Assembly (NCBI GenBank): GCA_964472135.1 | Contig: CAYYJB010000029.1 | Span: 1-28,774, forward strand | DNA length: 28,774 nucleotides | From: JAUREX01 sp964472135 | GTDB lineage: Bacteria; Pseudomonadota; Alphaproteobacteria; Rhodobacterales; Rhodobacteraceae | Direction: 5' to 3' | Part shown: positions 14,454 to 22,716 of the stretch, piece after piece | Position numbering within the stretch: position 1 is the first letter of the stretch | Layout: each line of letters starts with the position of its first letter | Position numbers and translations under genes: made by a program | The notes under the pieces: generated by a model | Seen by the model: the letters and a program-made list of their open reading frames with translations, nothing else | Database searches by the model: none | Told to the model about the DNA's origin: nothing

Positions 14454-15673
14454 GCCGCCACCTCGCAGATATCGCACATGGTCAGGAGGTAGATGCGGAT
14501 CATGTCGAGGTAGTCGGGGATGTCGACGCGTTCGTCGGGCATGGTGTTGTAGCGCCCGCCGGGGCCGCATACGACGCCCTCCATGCCGCCGTGCTTGTAG
14601 AGATGCCCCGCGTCGGTGCCATAGAAGCCCGCAGGGGTCAGCGGGCCTGTCGGCTGCGGCGTCTTGCGCACCGCCGCATAGGCCGCGTTCAGCGCGGTGA
14701 CGATGCGGCTGTCGCGAGAGACCTCGAAGGCAGGCATGATCGGCCGGCCTTCGGATTTCTGGGTGTGGACGCTGGCCTTCAGCCCGGGCCAGCGGGCCAC
14801 CAGCGCGTCGAGCACGCGCCGGATGTCGGCGAGGGCGTTCTCCTCGGTCTGGCTAGGACCGTAGCGGCCCGAGCCCGTCAGGCGCACGAAATCGGCCACC
14901 TGCGGCGGGCGCCATTCGTGCAGGTCGCGGCCGAGCGCGCCGTGGATCGTGCCGACGTGAACGCGGTTGATGGATCGGTGTTCTTCGGTCGGGGCGTCCG
15001 AAAAGGTCAGCCCCGTCAGGTTCGGGATCAGATCGCAGGCCGCGCGGATGGCATCCACCGCTTCCTCGCGCTTGGACATGTGGCGCGTGATGCCCTGCAA
15101 TTCGATGACGAAGGTGAAGGCCTCGGCGTGCATGGTGATGGCCTTGAGGTCGGTCGGTTCAGAGTTGATGAAATAATCGGCCCGCAGCCCCGCGTTCACC
15201 GCAGCCAGCGTGCCCACGCCGCCCTGCAACTCGCCGATCACGAAGGTCAGGATCACGTCGCCCTTCAGCCGGACGCCGTTCTCGATCAGCGTGCGCACCG
15301 CGCAGAGATATGACGCATCGCCGGCCTTCATGTTCGACACGCCGATGCCGTAGATGAAGCGCTCATCGACAAGCCCGCCCCAAGGATCGACCGTCCAGCC
15401 CTCGGTCACCGGGTTGGTGTCGAGGTGGCCGTTGAAGAGCAGGCTCTTGCCCCCGCCCGTGCCGCGCCAGATGCCGATGGCGTTGACCCGGTCGCCCTCG
15501 ACCGGCATCAGATAGGCATCGAGCCCCATCGCCTGCATCTGAGCCAGCATGTGCTCGGCGAGCACCCGCTCGCCCGGCGTTTCGGAATAGCTCTTGTGGC
15601 GCACCATCGCGGCGAGCGTGTCGAGGCAGGCGCGCTCGTCGATGGTGCGGGCCAGGTCGATGGGTCTTGTCAC
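14450..15673 (-). CDS. M20-fold hydrolase with altered metal site
   Basis: The 407-residue protein has the M20/ArgE-DapE architecture: catalytic domain with SLLFNGHLDTNPV (His83, Asp85), lid domain with ITRHMSK (His198), and a C-terminal catalytic part. Several ligands deviate from the family. The bridging Asp of GxxDMKGG is Asn114 in VSNMKAG, the Glu-Glu pair is Glu148-Leu149 (VIGELQGG), and the last His is absent (GGRYNTMPDERVD near residue 376). Glu172 (NSEPTD) is kept. Either it is a subgroup with one or no metal ion, or catalysis is lost; the intact frame argues against decay. GTG at 15673 overlaps the ATPase stop as GTGA. In context it would act on the imported peptide-like substrate. 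Confidence 0.82.
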   Translation of the reverse strand: MTRPIDLARTIDERACLDTLAAMVRHKSYSETPGERVLAEHMLAQMQAMGLDAYLMPVEGDRVNAIGIWRGTGGGKSLLFNGHLDTNPVTEGWTVDPWGGLVDERFIYGIGVSNMKAGDASYLCAVRTLIENGVRLKGDVILTFVIGELQGGVGTLAAVNAGLRADYFINSEPTDLKAITMHAEAFTFVIELQGITRHMSKREEAVDAIRAACDLIPNLTGLTFSDAPTEEHRSINRVHVGTIHGALGRDLHEWRPPQVADFVRLTGSGRYGPSQTEENALADIRRVLDALVARWPGLKASVHTQKSEGRPIMPAFEVSRDSRIVTALNAAYAAVRKTPQPTGPLTPAGFYGTDAGHLYKHGGMEGVVCGPGGRYNTMPDERVDIPDYLDMIRIYLLTMCDICEVAA

Positions 15674-17313
15674 GGGGTTTCTCCCTGGAATTCGGCCGGA
15701 AGCGGAACCGCCTTCAGCAATGAGCGGGTGTAGGCGTGGCGGTCGGGCGCGTCCGCATCGGCCACGTCGAAGCTGTCCACGATCTGGCCGCGCTGCATCA
15801 CGGCGATCCGGTGAGCGAGTTGCCGAATCAAGTTGAGGTCGTGGGTGATGAACAGACATGCCGCACCCGAGCGCCGTTGCAGGTCGGTCAGCAGGCGTGC
15901 AACCGCCGCCTGCACCGAGACGTCGAGCGCGGCCGTGATCTCGTCGCAGATGACAAGCCTCGGTTCGGCCGCGAAGGCGCGCGCGATCGCCACGCGCTGC
16001 TTCTGCCCGCCCGAGAGCTCATGCGGAAACCGGTTGGCGAACTCGGGCGGGAGCAGCACCATCTCGAGCAGCTCGCGCACGCGCTCGCGCAGCCGCCCGG
16101 TCGGGCAGAGCCTGTAGAGGCGTAACGGACGCGACAGGATGGTGCCGATGGTCTGGCGCGGGTTGAGGCTCGCGTCGGGATGCTGGAACACGATCTGCAC
16201 GTCGCGGCGATAGGCCCGGTCGAAATCCGTGCGCGCGGCGAAGCTGCGGCCGTCGAAGACGACCTCCCCGGAAAAATCGCGCAACCCCGACAGCACCTGC
16301 GCCATCGTTGACTTGCCTGATCCGCTGGCCCCGACCAGACCGAGCAGCTCGCCCGGCTTGACGTCGAGCGAGACATCGCGCGCGCCATAGAACGCCGCGG
16401 GCCCCTGTCCGATGAGCCGCGCGAGCCATCCCCCTCGGCCATAGCGCACCGAAACGCCGCGCACCTTCAGAACCGCCTCGGCCGCATCCGGTTCGGGCAC
16501 CGCCAGTCGCACCTCGGGGCGCGGCACCGCCGCCATGAGCTTTCGCGTGTAGGCGTCGCGCGGCGCGCGGAACACCTCGGAAACCTGGCCGGTTTCCACG
16601 ATGCGGCCTTCATGGATGACCGACACCCGGTCGGCAATCCGCGACACCAGCCCGAGATCGTGCGAGATGTAGAGCGCGGCGACCCCGGTTTCCGACCGCA
16701 GGCGCAGGAACAGCTCGAGGATCTGCTGCGCGGTCAGGATATCGAGCGCCGTCGTGGGTTCGTCGAAGATGATGAGTTCGGGCTGGCATGCAAAGGCCGT
16801 CGCGATGACGACGCGCTGCTTTTCGCCGCCCGAGGCCTCGTGCGGATAGCGGCGCATCATCTGCTCGGGATGCAGGATGCCCGTGCGCGCGAGCGCGGCC
16901 TCACCCTCGGCCAGGGCCGCATCGCGGTCCATGCCGCGGTGGCGCATCAGAACCTCGGCGATCTGGTCGCCGAGGCGCATCGTTGGGTTCAGCGCGGCGC
17001 TCGGATCCTGAAAGACCATCGCGATGCGCCGCCCGCGCAGGGCTTCCATTTGCGAAGGGCTCTTGGCCAGGATGTCCTCGCCCGAAAGGGCGATGATGCC
17101 CGACACATCGCGCGCATTGGCGGGCAGGTGGCGCATGATCGCCCAGGCCAGCGTCGACTTGCCCGATCCGCTTTCGCCCACCAGCGCATGCGTCTCTCCC
17201 GGCCCGACCGAGAGCGTGACATCGGCAAGCGCCTGCACGGCGCCCTCGGGGGTATCATAGACGAGGCCGTAGCCCCGCACGTCGAGGACGGGCGCCGTGC
17301 CGAGGCCGGTCAC
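15670..17313 (-). CDS. Oligopeptide-type ABC transporter, fused double ATPase
   Basis: The 547-residue protein carries two complete ABC ATPase domains in one chain, corresponding to the usual DppD/OppD and DppF/OppF. Domain 1 (about 5-260) has Walker A GESGSGKST, signature ASGGEKQR and Walker B LIIFDEPTTALD. Domain 2 (about 275-540) has GASGSGKST, LSGGQKQR and LVICDEITAALD, where Ile replaces the common Pro without affecting catalytic Asp-Glu. Each ends with the oligopeptide-transporter tail (AYTRKLMAAVP, AYTRSLLKAVP). It drives import through the two permeases encoded just upstream. GTG at 17313 overlaps the permease stop (GTGA); the frame is open upstream only as a shadow of the permease gene. 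Confidence 0.93.
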   Translation of the reverse strand: MTGLGTAPVLDVRGYGLVYDTPEGAVQALADVTLSVGPGETHALVGESGSGKSTLAWAIMRHLPANARDVSGIIALSGEDILAKSPSQMEALRGRRIAMVFQDPSAALNPTMRLGDQIAEVLMRHRGMDRDAALAEGEAALARTGILHPEQMMRRYPHEASGGEKQRVVIATAFACQPELIIFDEPTTALDILTAQQILELFLRLRSETGVAALYISHDLGLVSRIADRVSVIHEGRIVETGQVSEVFRAPRDAYTRKLMAAVPRPEVRLAVPEPDAAEAVLKVRGVSVRYGRGGWLARLIGQGPAAFYGARDVSLDVKPGELLGLVGASGSGKSTMAQVLSGLRDFSGEVVFDGRSFAARTDFDRAYRRDVQIVFQHPDASLNPRQTIGTILSRPLRLYRLCPTGRLRERVRELLEMVLLPPEFANRFPHELSGGQKQRVAIARAFAAEPRLVICDEITAALDVSVQAAVARLLTDLQRRSGAACLFITHDLNLIRQLAHRIAVMQRGQIVDSFDVADADAPDRHAYTRSLLKAVPLPAEFQGETP

Positions 17314-18131
17314 GAGCGGTTCCTCTTGGGATCGAAGGCGTCGCGCATGGCGTCGCCGAAGAGGTTGAAGCCCATCGCGGTGATCGCGATGGCAATGCCC
17401 GGCACCGCCACGCACCAGGGGTTGCGGAACATGAACTGCCGCGCTTCGGCCACCATCAGCCCCCATTCGGTGGACGGAGGCTGCGCGCCAAGGCCCAGAA
17501 AGCCGAGTGTCGCGCCGATCATGATCGCGAAGCTCACCCGGATCGTCGCCTCGACGATGATCGGCCCCAGGGCATTGGGCAGCACCTCCCGCCCCACGAT
17601 CCAGGCGCGCGATTCGCCGCGCGCGATGGCGGCCAGCACATACTCGCGCGTCCGCACTGACAGGACCGAACTGCGGGCGATGCGCGCCATGCCGGGCGTG
17701 AAGGTCAGCGCGACCGCCAGCATGGCCTGCGTCGTGCCGCCGCCCAGAAAGGTGACGATGAGCAGGGTGAACAGCAACTCCGGCATGGCAAGCAGCCCGT
17801 CCAGCACCCGCATGATGACGCTGTCGACCCGCCCGCCCGCGACCCCGGCGATCACCCCGATCACCGCGCCCGCGGCGACGCCGAGCGCGGTCGCCCCGAG
17901 CCCGAAGAACACCGTCGAGGGCGCTCCATGCAGCAGGCGCGACAGGAGATCGCGCCCGTATTGGTCGGTGCCCAGCCAGAATTCGGCGCTCGGCCCCTGC
18001 AATCGGCTGCTGGCGTGGAAGAGTTGCGGATCGTACGGCGCCAGCCACGGCCCGAGCAGCGCCGCACCCAGCACCAGCGCCAGCAGGATCGTTCCGGCGA
18101 GCCCCGCGGGGTTTCGCAGGATGTCACGCAT
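17310..18131 (-). CDS. Peptide ABC transporter permease (DppC type)
   Basis: The 273-residue inner-membrane protein has an N-terminal helix followed by the DppC/OppC signature 'WLGTDQYGRDLLSRLLHGAPSTVFFGL'. Five further helices carry the coupling loop 'YVLAAIARGESRAWIVGREVLPNALGPI' (EAA-like, about 160-190) and GFLGLGAQPPSTEWGLMV near the C-terminus. It pairs with the DppB-type permease whose gene overlaps its start by 8 bases (ATG at 18131). Members import di- or oligopeptides, nickel or opines; the substrate here is not shown by the permease alone. Confidence 0.93.
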   Translation of the reverse strand: MRDILRNPAGLAGTILLALVLGAALLGPWLAPYDPQLFHASSRLQGPSAEFWLGTDQYGRDLLSRLLHGAPSTVFFGLGATALGVAAGAVIGVIAGVAGGRVDSVIMRVLDGLLAMPELLFTLLIVTFLGGGTTQAMLAVALTFTPGMARIARSSVLSVRTREYVLAAIARGESRAWIVGREVLPNALGPIIVEATIRVSFAIMIGATLGFLGLGAQPPSTEWGLMVAEARQFMFRNPWCVAVPGIAIAITAMGFNLFGDAMRDAFDPKRNRS

Positions 18132-19074
18132 GGCGCACCCGGGGGTCGAGCCAGGCGATCACGAGATCGGCCAGCAGGTTCGACAGCGCATAGACCACGG
18201 CCAGAAGGAGCGTGATCGCCTGGATCACGGGCAGATCGCGGTTCTGCAGCGCGTAGATGAGCGTCCGCCCGAGCCCCGGCCAGGCAAAGATCTCCTCGAC
18301 CACGATGATCCCGCCGAGCAGATACCCGATATCGAGCGAGATGACGGCGACGGCGGGCGCCAGCGCATTGGGCAGCGCGTGGCGCCAGACCACGCGGCGC
18401 CCCCGCAGCCCCTTGAGACGCGCCGCCCGGACATAGTCCGACGACAGGACCTCGGCCATCTCCGAGCGCACCTGCCGCGAGATATGCGCCATCAGGATCA
18501 GCCCGAGCGTGCTCGCGGGCAGGATCACATGGTTGATGAACCCGCCCAGGTTCTCCGACGGCGAGACAAAGCCGCCGGCGGGCAGGATGGGCCATTCGGG
18601 CGAGGCCAGCAGGATCAGAAGAAGGGTGGCGGTCACGAATTCGGGCATCGCCGTCCCGACATAGGCGAACAGACCGATCCCGAGGTCCCAGACCGAACCG
18701 CGCTTCAACGCGGCCAGCGCGCCGAGCGGGATCGCCACCATCGTGACCGCCGCGAGGGCAATCAGCGCAAGCCAGGCGGAATTCCAGAACGCTGTCCCGA
18801 CCACCTGCGAGACGGGCAGGGACAGCCGGAGCGACATGCCGAAATCTCCATGCAGCACGCCCCAGACCCAGTCGAGATACTGCTCCCAGATTGGGCGATC
18901 GAGGCCCAGCTGGCGTTCCAGCGCGATCAGGGAATCCGCAGAGGCATGTTCGCCCAGGATCATCAGGGCGGCATTGCCGGGCAGGACCATCGTGATGCCA
19001 AACACCGCCAGGGTCACGATCGCCATCACGATGGCGATCGCCCCCAGTCGGCGCAGGAGATAGGCCAGCGTCAC
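18124..19074 (-). CDS. Peptide ABC transporter permease (DppB type)
   Basis: The 316-residue, six-helix protein starts 'LAYLLRRLGAIAIVMAIVTLAVFGI', typical of DppB/OppB. It contains the periplasmic segment 'LGLDRPIWEQYLDWVWGVLHGDFG', the coupling loop 'YVRAARLKGLRGRRVVWRHALPNAL' (about 225-250) and a C-terminal 'YALSNLLADLVIAWLDPRVRH'. GTG is the start at 19074, 9 bases after the substrate-binding-protein stop, so its ribosome site lies in the end of that gene. It forms the translocation pathway with the DppC-type subunit. Confidence 0.93.
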   Translation of the reverse strand: MTLAYLLRRLGAIAIVMAIVTLAVFGITMVLPGNAALMILGEHASADSLIALERQLGLDRPIWEQYLDWVWGVLHGDFGMSLRLSLPVSQVVGTAFWNSAWLALIALAAVTMVAIPLGALAALKRGSVWDLGIGLFAYVGTAMPEFVTATLLLILLASPEWPILPAGGFVSPSENLGGFINHVILPASTLGLILMAHISRQVRSEMAEVLSSDYVRAARLKGLRGRRVVWRHALPNALAPAVAVISLDIGYLLGGIIVVEEIFAWPGLGRTLIYALQNRDLPVIQAITLLLAVVYALSNLLADLVIAWLDPRVRHA

Positions 19075-19083
19075 CGTGCGATC

Positions 19084-20637
19084 TCAGGCCCGGTCGAGCC
19101 AGACATCCTCGACGTAGAAATAGCGCGAGATCGGCGCGACCTGCCAGCCCTCGGTCGTGTCGTTGCTCGCGGTAAGGACATCCTCGAAGAAGGGCACGAC
19201 ATAGGGCGTGTCGTCCAGTTCCATCTGCTGTGCCTTGGCATAGATCTCGGCCCGCTTGGCGGGATCGACGGTTGAGCGTCCTTCCTCGATCAGGGCGTCG
19301 AAGGCGGCATTCTTCCACTCGGTGTCCTGATAGGCGGCGTCCGCCGTGAGCAGAAGTCGATAGGTGGCGTCAATCGTGGGCTGCATCCCCCAGTAACCGA
19401 TGTAGAACGCGCCCTTGCGCCAGACATTCGCGAGATAGGTGTCATGCGGCATCGTCTCGATTTCGAGATCGAAGCCGCCCGCTGCCGCCGACTGCTTGAG
19501 CGCGATGGCGGTCTGAACCCGGATGCCGGGGCGGTCCGATGCGACCAGCGTCGCCTTGATGCCGTCGGGATAGCCCGCCTCGGCCAGAAGCTTGCGCGCG
19601 CCTTCCGGATCATAGGGGATCGCCGGCTTTTCGGTCGCATAGGCCAGTTCGGGCGCGACGATGCTGTCATAGGCCGGGCGGCCCAGGCCTTCGAGGATCA
19701 CCTCGACCAGAAGATCGCGGTCGGTCGCCAGCGCCAGCGCCTTCCGCACGCGCACATCGTCCCACGGCTTGGTGTCCTGACGCATCACGATGCAGACATA
19801 GCGGCCAGAGGCGACGCGCTTGGCCTCGATCCCCGCCGCAGCGGCGACGCGGGCGAATTCGGCCTGCTGCACCGTCAGCATCACGTCGGTCGCACCCGAG
19901 AGGAAGTTCGCGCTTTCCGCCGCGAGGTCCGGGAAGAGCATCATCTCGACCGCGTCCAGATAGGGCTTGCCTGGCTGGTAGTAGTCAGGGTTCTTGACCA
20001 GCCGCACCATGGTGGCGCTGTCGTAGACCTCGAGCTTGAAGGGACCCGTGCCGTTCGCCTTGGTATCGAGGTCGGTCAGCGGGGCGGCCAGTGCCGCCTT
20101 CGAGATGATGCGCGCATTGGCGTGCGCGGTCGAGACGGGCAGATCAGCAAACGGCGCGTTGAGGGTGAACTTGACCTTGAGCGGGTCGATCGCCTCGACC
20201 TTTCCGATCATGCTCAGCACCGAGCGCGCGGCGGCAGGCACATCAGGGTTCAGGATCGTTGTATAGGTCGCGACTACATCGTCGGCGGTGAAGGGCGTGC
20301 CGTCGTGGAACTTGACCCCTTCACGGAGGTGGAACACGAATTCCTTGGCGTCCGCGGACGCATCCCAATGCGTTGCAAGATCCGGATGGACCTGGCTATC
20401 GAGTCCGATCCGCGTCAGGCCTGAATAGATCATGTCGATGCAGGGGTATTCCGCCGGCCCCGAGAGCGACAGGACGTTTAGCGTGGCGATGCGCGTCGAA
20501 TGGCTGATGCGCAGCGTCCCCCCGGTCTTGGGCGTGGCCTGTGCGAAGGCGCCACCGGGCAGGCCGAGTGCGGTCATGGCGCCAGAGGCACCTAGACCCA
20601 TCAGGACGTGGCGACGCTTAAGGGTGAAATCGGTCAT
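19084..20637 (-). CDS. Peptide ABC transporter substrate-binding protein
   Basis: The 517-residue protein is of the family-5 extracellular binding protein type (DppA/OppA). The N-terminus LKRRHVLMGLGASGAM...GAFAQA looks like a twin-arginine signal with an AxA cleavage site near residue 33, so the mature protein is periplasmic and may be exported folded. Family marks include 'GGTLRISHSTRIATLNVL', 'YSGLTRIGLDSQVHPDLATHWDASADAKEFVFHLREGVKFHDGTPFTADDVV' and 'GTGPFKLEVYD'. GGAGGA precedes the ATG at 20637 by 6 bases. It lies 53 bases downstream of M24 protein 3 in the same operon. The bound ligand should be a short peptide or peptide-like amide. Confidence 0.93.
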   Translation of the reverse strand: MTDFTLKRRHVLMGLGASGAMTALGLPGGAFAQATPKTGGTLRISHSTRIATLNVLSLSGPAEYPCIDMIYSGLTRIGLDSQVHPDLATHWDASADAKEFVFHLREGVKFHDGTPFTADDVVATYTTILNPDVPAAARSVLSMIGKVEAIDPLKVKFTLNAPFADLPVSTAHANARIISKAALAAPLTDLDTKANGTGPFKLEVYDSATMVRLVKNPDYYQPGKPYLDAVEMMLFPDLAAESANFLSGATDVMLTVQQAEFARVAAAAGIEAKRVASGRYVCIVMRQDTKPWDDVRVRKALALATDRDLLVEVILEGLGRPAYDSIVAPELAYATEKPAIPYDPEGARKLLAEAGYPDGIKATLVASDRPGIRVQTAIALKQSAAAGGFDLEIETMPHDTYLANVWRKGAFYIGYWGMQPTIDATYRLLLTADAAYQDTEWKNAAFDALIEEGRSTVDPAKRAEIYAKAQQMELDDTPYVVPFFEDVLTASNDTTEGWQVAPISRYFYVEDVWLDRA

Positions 20638-20690
20638 GGTCTTCCTCCGTGGTGAATGAGCCGTTGCCGGCGGTATTGCACTTGTCTGGT

Positions 20691-21869
20691 TCACGTGACG
20701 ACGGTCAGGTCCTCCGGCAGCCAGGTCAGCACCTCGGGCGCGCCTTCGGTGACGAGCAGGGTATGCCCGACGCCCATCGCGAAGCCGCTGTCGGCATCAC
20801 CGTTCATGACGTGATAGAACAGGGTCATGCCGGGTTCGCAGACGGTTGCCGCGCCGGAATAGATCATCGGGGGGACGTCCATCGAGGTGGGCGAGAAGGA
20901 AATGCCGACCGAATAACCCGTGGCGCCATACCGCGACGCGGCATAGCCGCCCGCGTCGAGCCCCGCGGCATAGCAATCGAAGATCTCGCCCAGCGCCGTG
21001 CCCGGCCGCGCCAGATCGGTCATCCGCACCAGCGTCTCGCGCGCGACGTCATACATGTGCCGCTGACGATCGGGCACACGGCCGAACAGGATCATCCATT
21101 CGGTCTTGACGTTGTAGTGCCGGTAGGGGACCGGGTATTCGACAAGGATCTGGTCTTGCTTCTCGAGCCGCCTCGGATTGGTGACGCCCCGGCCATAGAC
21201 CGCGCGCTCGCCCGAATTGAACAGGGGCGCATTGGGCGGCATGTCGGCCCCGTCGCCCAGGATCGAGTTGAGATAGACAGCCTTCAGATCGCTGTCGAGC
21301 ATCCCCGGCCGCGCCACCGCGATCACCCGCTCGAGCGATCTGTCGCAGATCTCGGCGGCCTTGCGCATGACGGCGATCTCGGCGGGCGATTTCACCAGCC
21401 GCAGCTTGCGGATCAGGTTGGCGTCATCCTCGAGCTGGCACCAGTCGCCCAGCGTGGCCTGACAGCGCCACAGGTTCCAGCCGGTCAGCCCGTGCGTGTT
21501 GAGTTCGATCACGACCCGCCCGTCGGCCAGGCCGAGCTCATCTAGAATGGCCTTGAGGTCGCGCGCGGGATTGGCGTCGTCGGCATCCCACCAGATCCGG
21601 ATATCCTCGATCGTGGAGGTGGTGCGCGCCTGCAAGAGATCGGGCCGGCGCGTCAGGAGAACGACGGGGCGGTCATCGGCCGTGACCACGGCGCACTGAA
21701 AGAAGACATACCCCCCGGTATCGTAGCCCGTCAGCCAGTAGAGGCTCTCCTGAGAGAAGACGAGCATCGCATCGGCACCCCGCGCGCGCAGCGCCGCCCT
21801 CAGCCGCGCAAGGCGGCCCATGTGCTCGGCACGCGGAAAGGGCAGCATTGAACCGGGTGGAGGTGCCAT
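20691..21869 (-). CDS. M24 (creatinase/aminopeptidase P fold) protein 3
   Basis: The 392-residue protein is paralogous to protein 2. Shared segments are 'FSQESLYWLTGYDTGGYVFFQCAVVTADD', 'RLVKSPAEIAVMRKAAEI', 'NSGERAVYGRGVTNPRRLEKQDQ', 'GISFSPTSMDVPPMIYSG' and 'CEPGMTLFYHVM'. The expected dimetal ligands are absent: ILVEYPVPYRHYNVKTEW in place of DLG...D, and GYSVG in place of GHGIG. It is therefore creatinase-like rather than a standard Xaa-Pro peptidase. ATG at 21869 has GGAGA upstream; an ATG 21 bases later lacks a ribosome site. It is the promoter-proximal gene of the transporter operon, 52 bases from the -10 element. Confidence 0.82.
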   Translation of the reverse strand: MAPPPGSMLPFPRAEHMGRLARLRAALRARGADAMLVFSQESLYWLTGYDTGGYVFFQCAVVTADDRPVVLLTRRPDLLQARTTSTIEDIRIWWDADDANPARDLKAILDELGLADGRVVIELNTHGLTGWNLWRCQATLGDWCQLEDDANLIRKLRLVKSPAEIAVMRKAAEICDRSLERVIAVARPGMLDSDLKAVYLNSILGDGADMPPNAPLFNSGERAVYGRGVTNPRRLEKQDQILVEYPVPYRHYNVKTEWMILFGRVPDRQRHMYDVARETLVRMTDLARPGTALGEIFDCYAAGLDAGGYAASRYGATGYSVGISFSPTSMDVPPMIYSGAATVCEPGMTLFYHVMNGDADSGFAMGVGHTLLVTEGAPEVLTWLPEDLTVVT

Positions 21870-21921
21870 GCGGTCTCCGATTGATCGGGGTGGCCTTGAG
21901 GGAGATGACCCCGTTGCCAAC

Positions 21922-21950
21922 AGCCTAGGTCTTGGTATACCAATAGTCAA
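21922..21950 (-). promoter_or_regulatory. Promoter of the transporter/peptidase operon
   Basis: On the minus strand, TTGACT (21945-21950) is followed after 17 bases by TAGGCT (21922-21927). The spacer contains the 12-bp palindrome TTGGTATACCAA, so a bound regulator would exclude RNA polymerase. The -10 is weak (three of six), consistent with a regulated promoter. Confidence 0.5.
21932..21943. promoter_or_regulatory. Candidate GntR operator TTGGTATACCAA
   Basis: This perfect 12-bp palindrome lies between the divergent M24 protein 3 and gntR-type genes. Its inner 10 bases are repeated exactly at 11337-11346. The TGGTNNACCA shape is known for FadR/FCD-type GntR regulators, so autoregulation plus control of both operons is likely. 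Confidence 0.65.
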
Positions 21951-22062
21951 CCACTGGAATATTGTTCGCGTGACTCAATGGGCCCTGCTTGCCTTTGCCC
22001 TGTCGCTGCGATGAAATCGCGGGCACTCTGCGCAGGTCTGCCCACGCATCACAGGAGACCGG

Positions 22063-22716
22063 ATGCTGAACGCCCCCGACAAGCGCCTTGCGTTGCAGGC
22101 CTATGAACAGATCCTCGAGATGATCCTCAACGGGGTCGCGCGGCCGGGCGAGCTGGTCAACGAGCGGCGCCTTGCAGAATCTCTCAGCATGTCGCGCACA
22201 CCCGTGCGCGACGCGCTGCTGATGCTCGAGGGCGAGGGCCTGCTACTGCGACAGGGCGGCCGCGGCCTTCAGGTTCGGCAGATGCGAATCGAGGATTACA
22301 TGGACGCGCTTCAGGTGCGCCTTCTGCTGGAACCGACCGTTGCGGGGATGGCGGCCGGCAATGTGCCGGCGGCGACCATGCAGGCCCTGCGCGCAAAGAT
22401 CGCCGCGCTGCGCGCGCTGCCGCCCGACCAGCCGACCGACCGGGCGCTCGCGCGCGACATCGACGAGGGCATCCACGGCGCGATTTCCGAGGCGGTCGAG
22501 AACAGACAGCTCTCGGCCATCATCCGCACCATGCGCCGGCAGACACAGATCTTCGACCTGCGGAGCATGCCCGAACGGCTTGCCGACACCTGCGCCGAGC
22601 ACCTCGCGATTCTCGATGCGGTCGAGGCCGGCGATCCCGAGCGCGCCGCCTCCGCCATGGCCGCGCACCTTGCCCGTGTGCGCGACAGCATCATCCAGCG
22701 GCTGACGCGGCTATGA
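22063..22716 (+). CDS. GntR-family regulator with FCD domain
   Basis: The 217-residue protein has a GntR wHTH (about 10-75: 'YEQILEMILNGVARPGELVNERRLAESLSMSRTPVRDALLMLEGEGLL') and a C-terminal all-helical FCD ligand domain (about 85-215). That domain has the acidic/His positions 'DIDEGIHGAISEAVENRQL' and 'CAEHLAILDAVEAGDPERAASAMAAHL', which normally hold a metal that helps bind a carboxylate effector. AGGAGA lies 7 bases before the ATG. It is divergent from the transporter operon, with a matching palindrome between them. It overlaps the next gene by ATGA and so leads the HyuC-like/dehydrogenase/pxpBC operon. It is probably a repressor released by a pathway acid. Confidence 0.93.
   Translation: MLNAPDKRLALQAYEQILEMILNGVARPGELVNERRLAESLSMSRTPVRDALLMLEGEGLLLRQGGRGLQVRQMRIEDYMDALQVRLLLEPTVAGMAAGNVPAATMQALRAKIAALRALPPDQPTDRALARDIDEGIHGAISEAVENRQLSAIIRTMRRQTQIFDLRSMPERLADTCAEHLAILDAVEAGDPERAASAMAAHLARVRDSIIQRLTRL

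Noticed and set aside
16612..19275. Very long open frame (887 codons) on the plus strand opposite the ABC transporter genes
   Set aside because: It is antisense to four well-supported transporter genes, has His/Arg/Gln-rich low-complexity content and matches no family; it is a GC-driven shadow.
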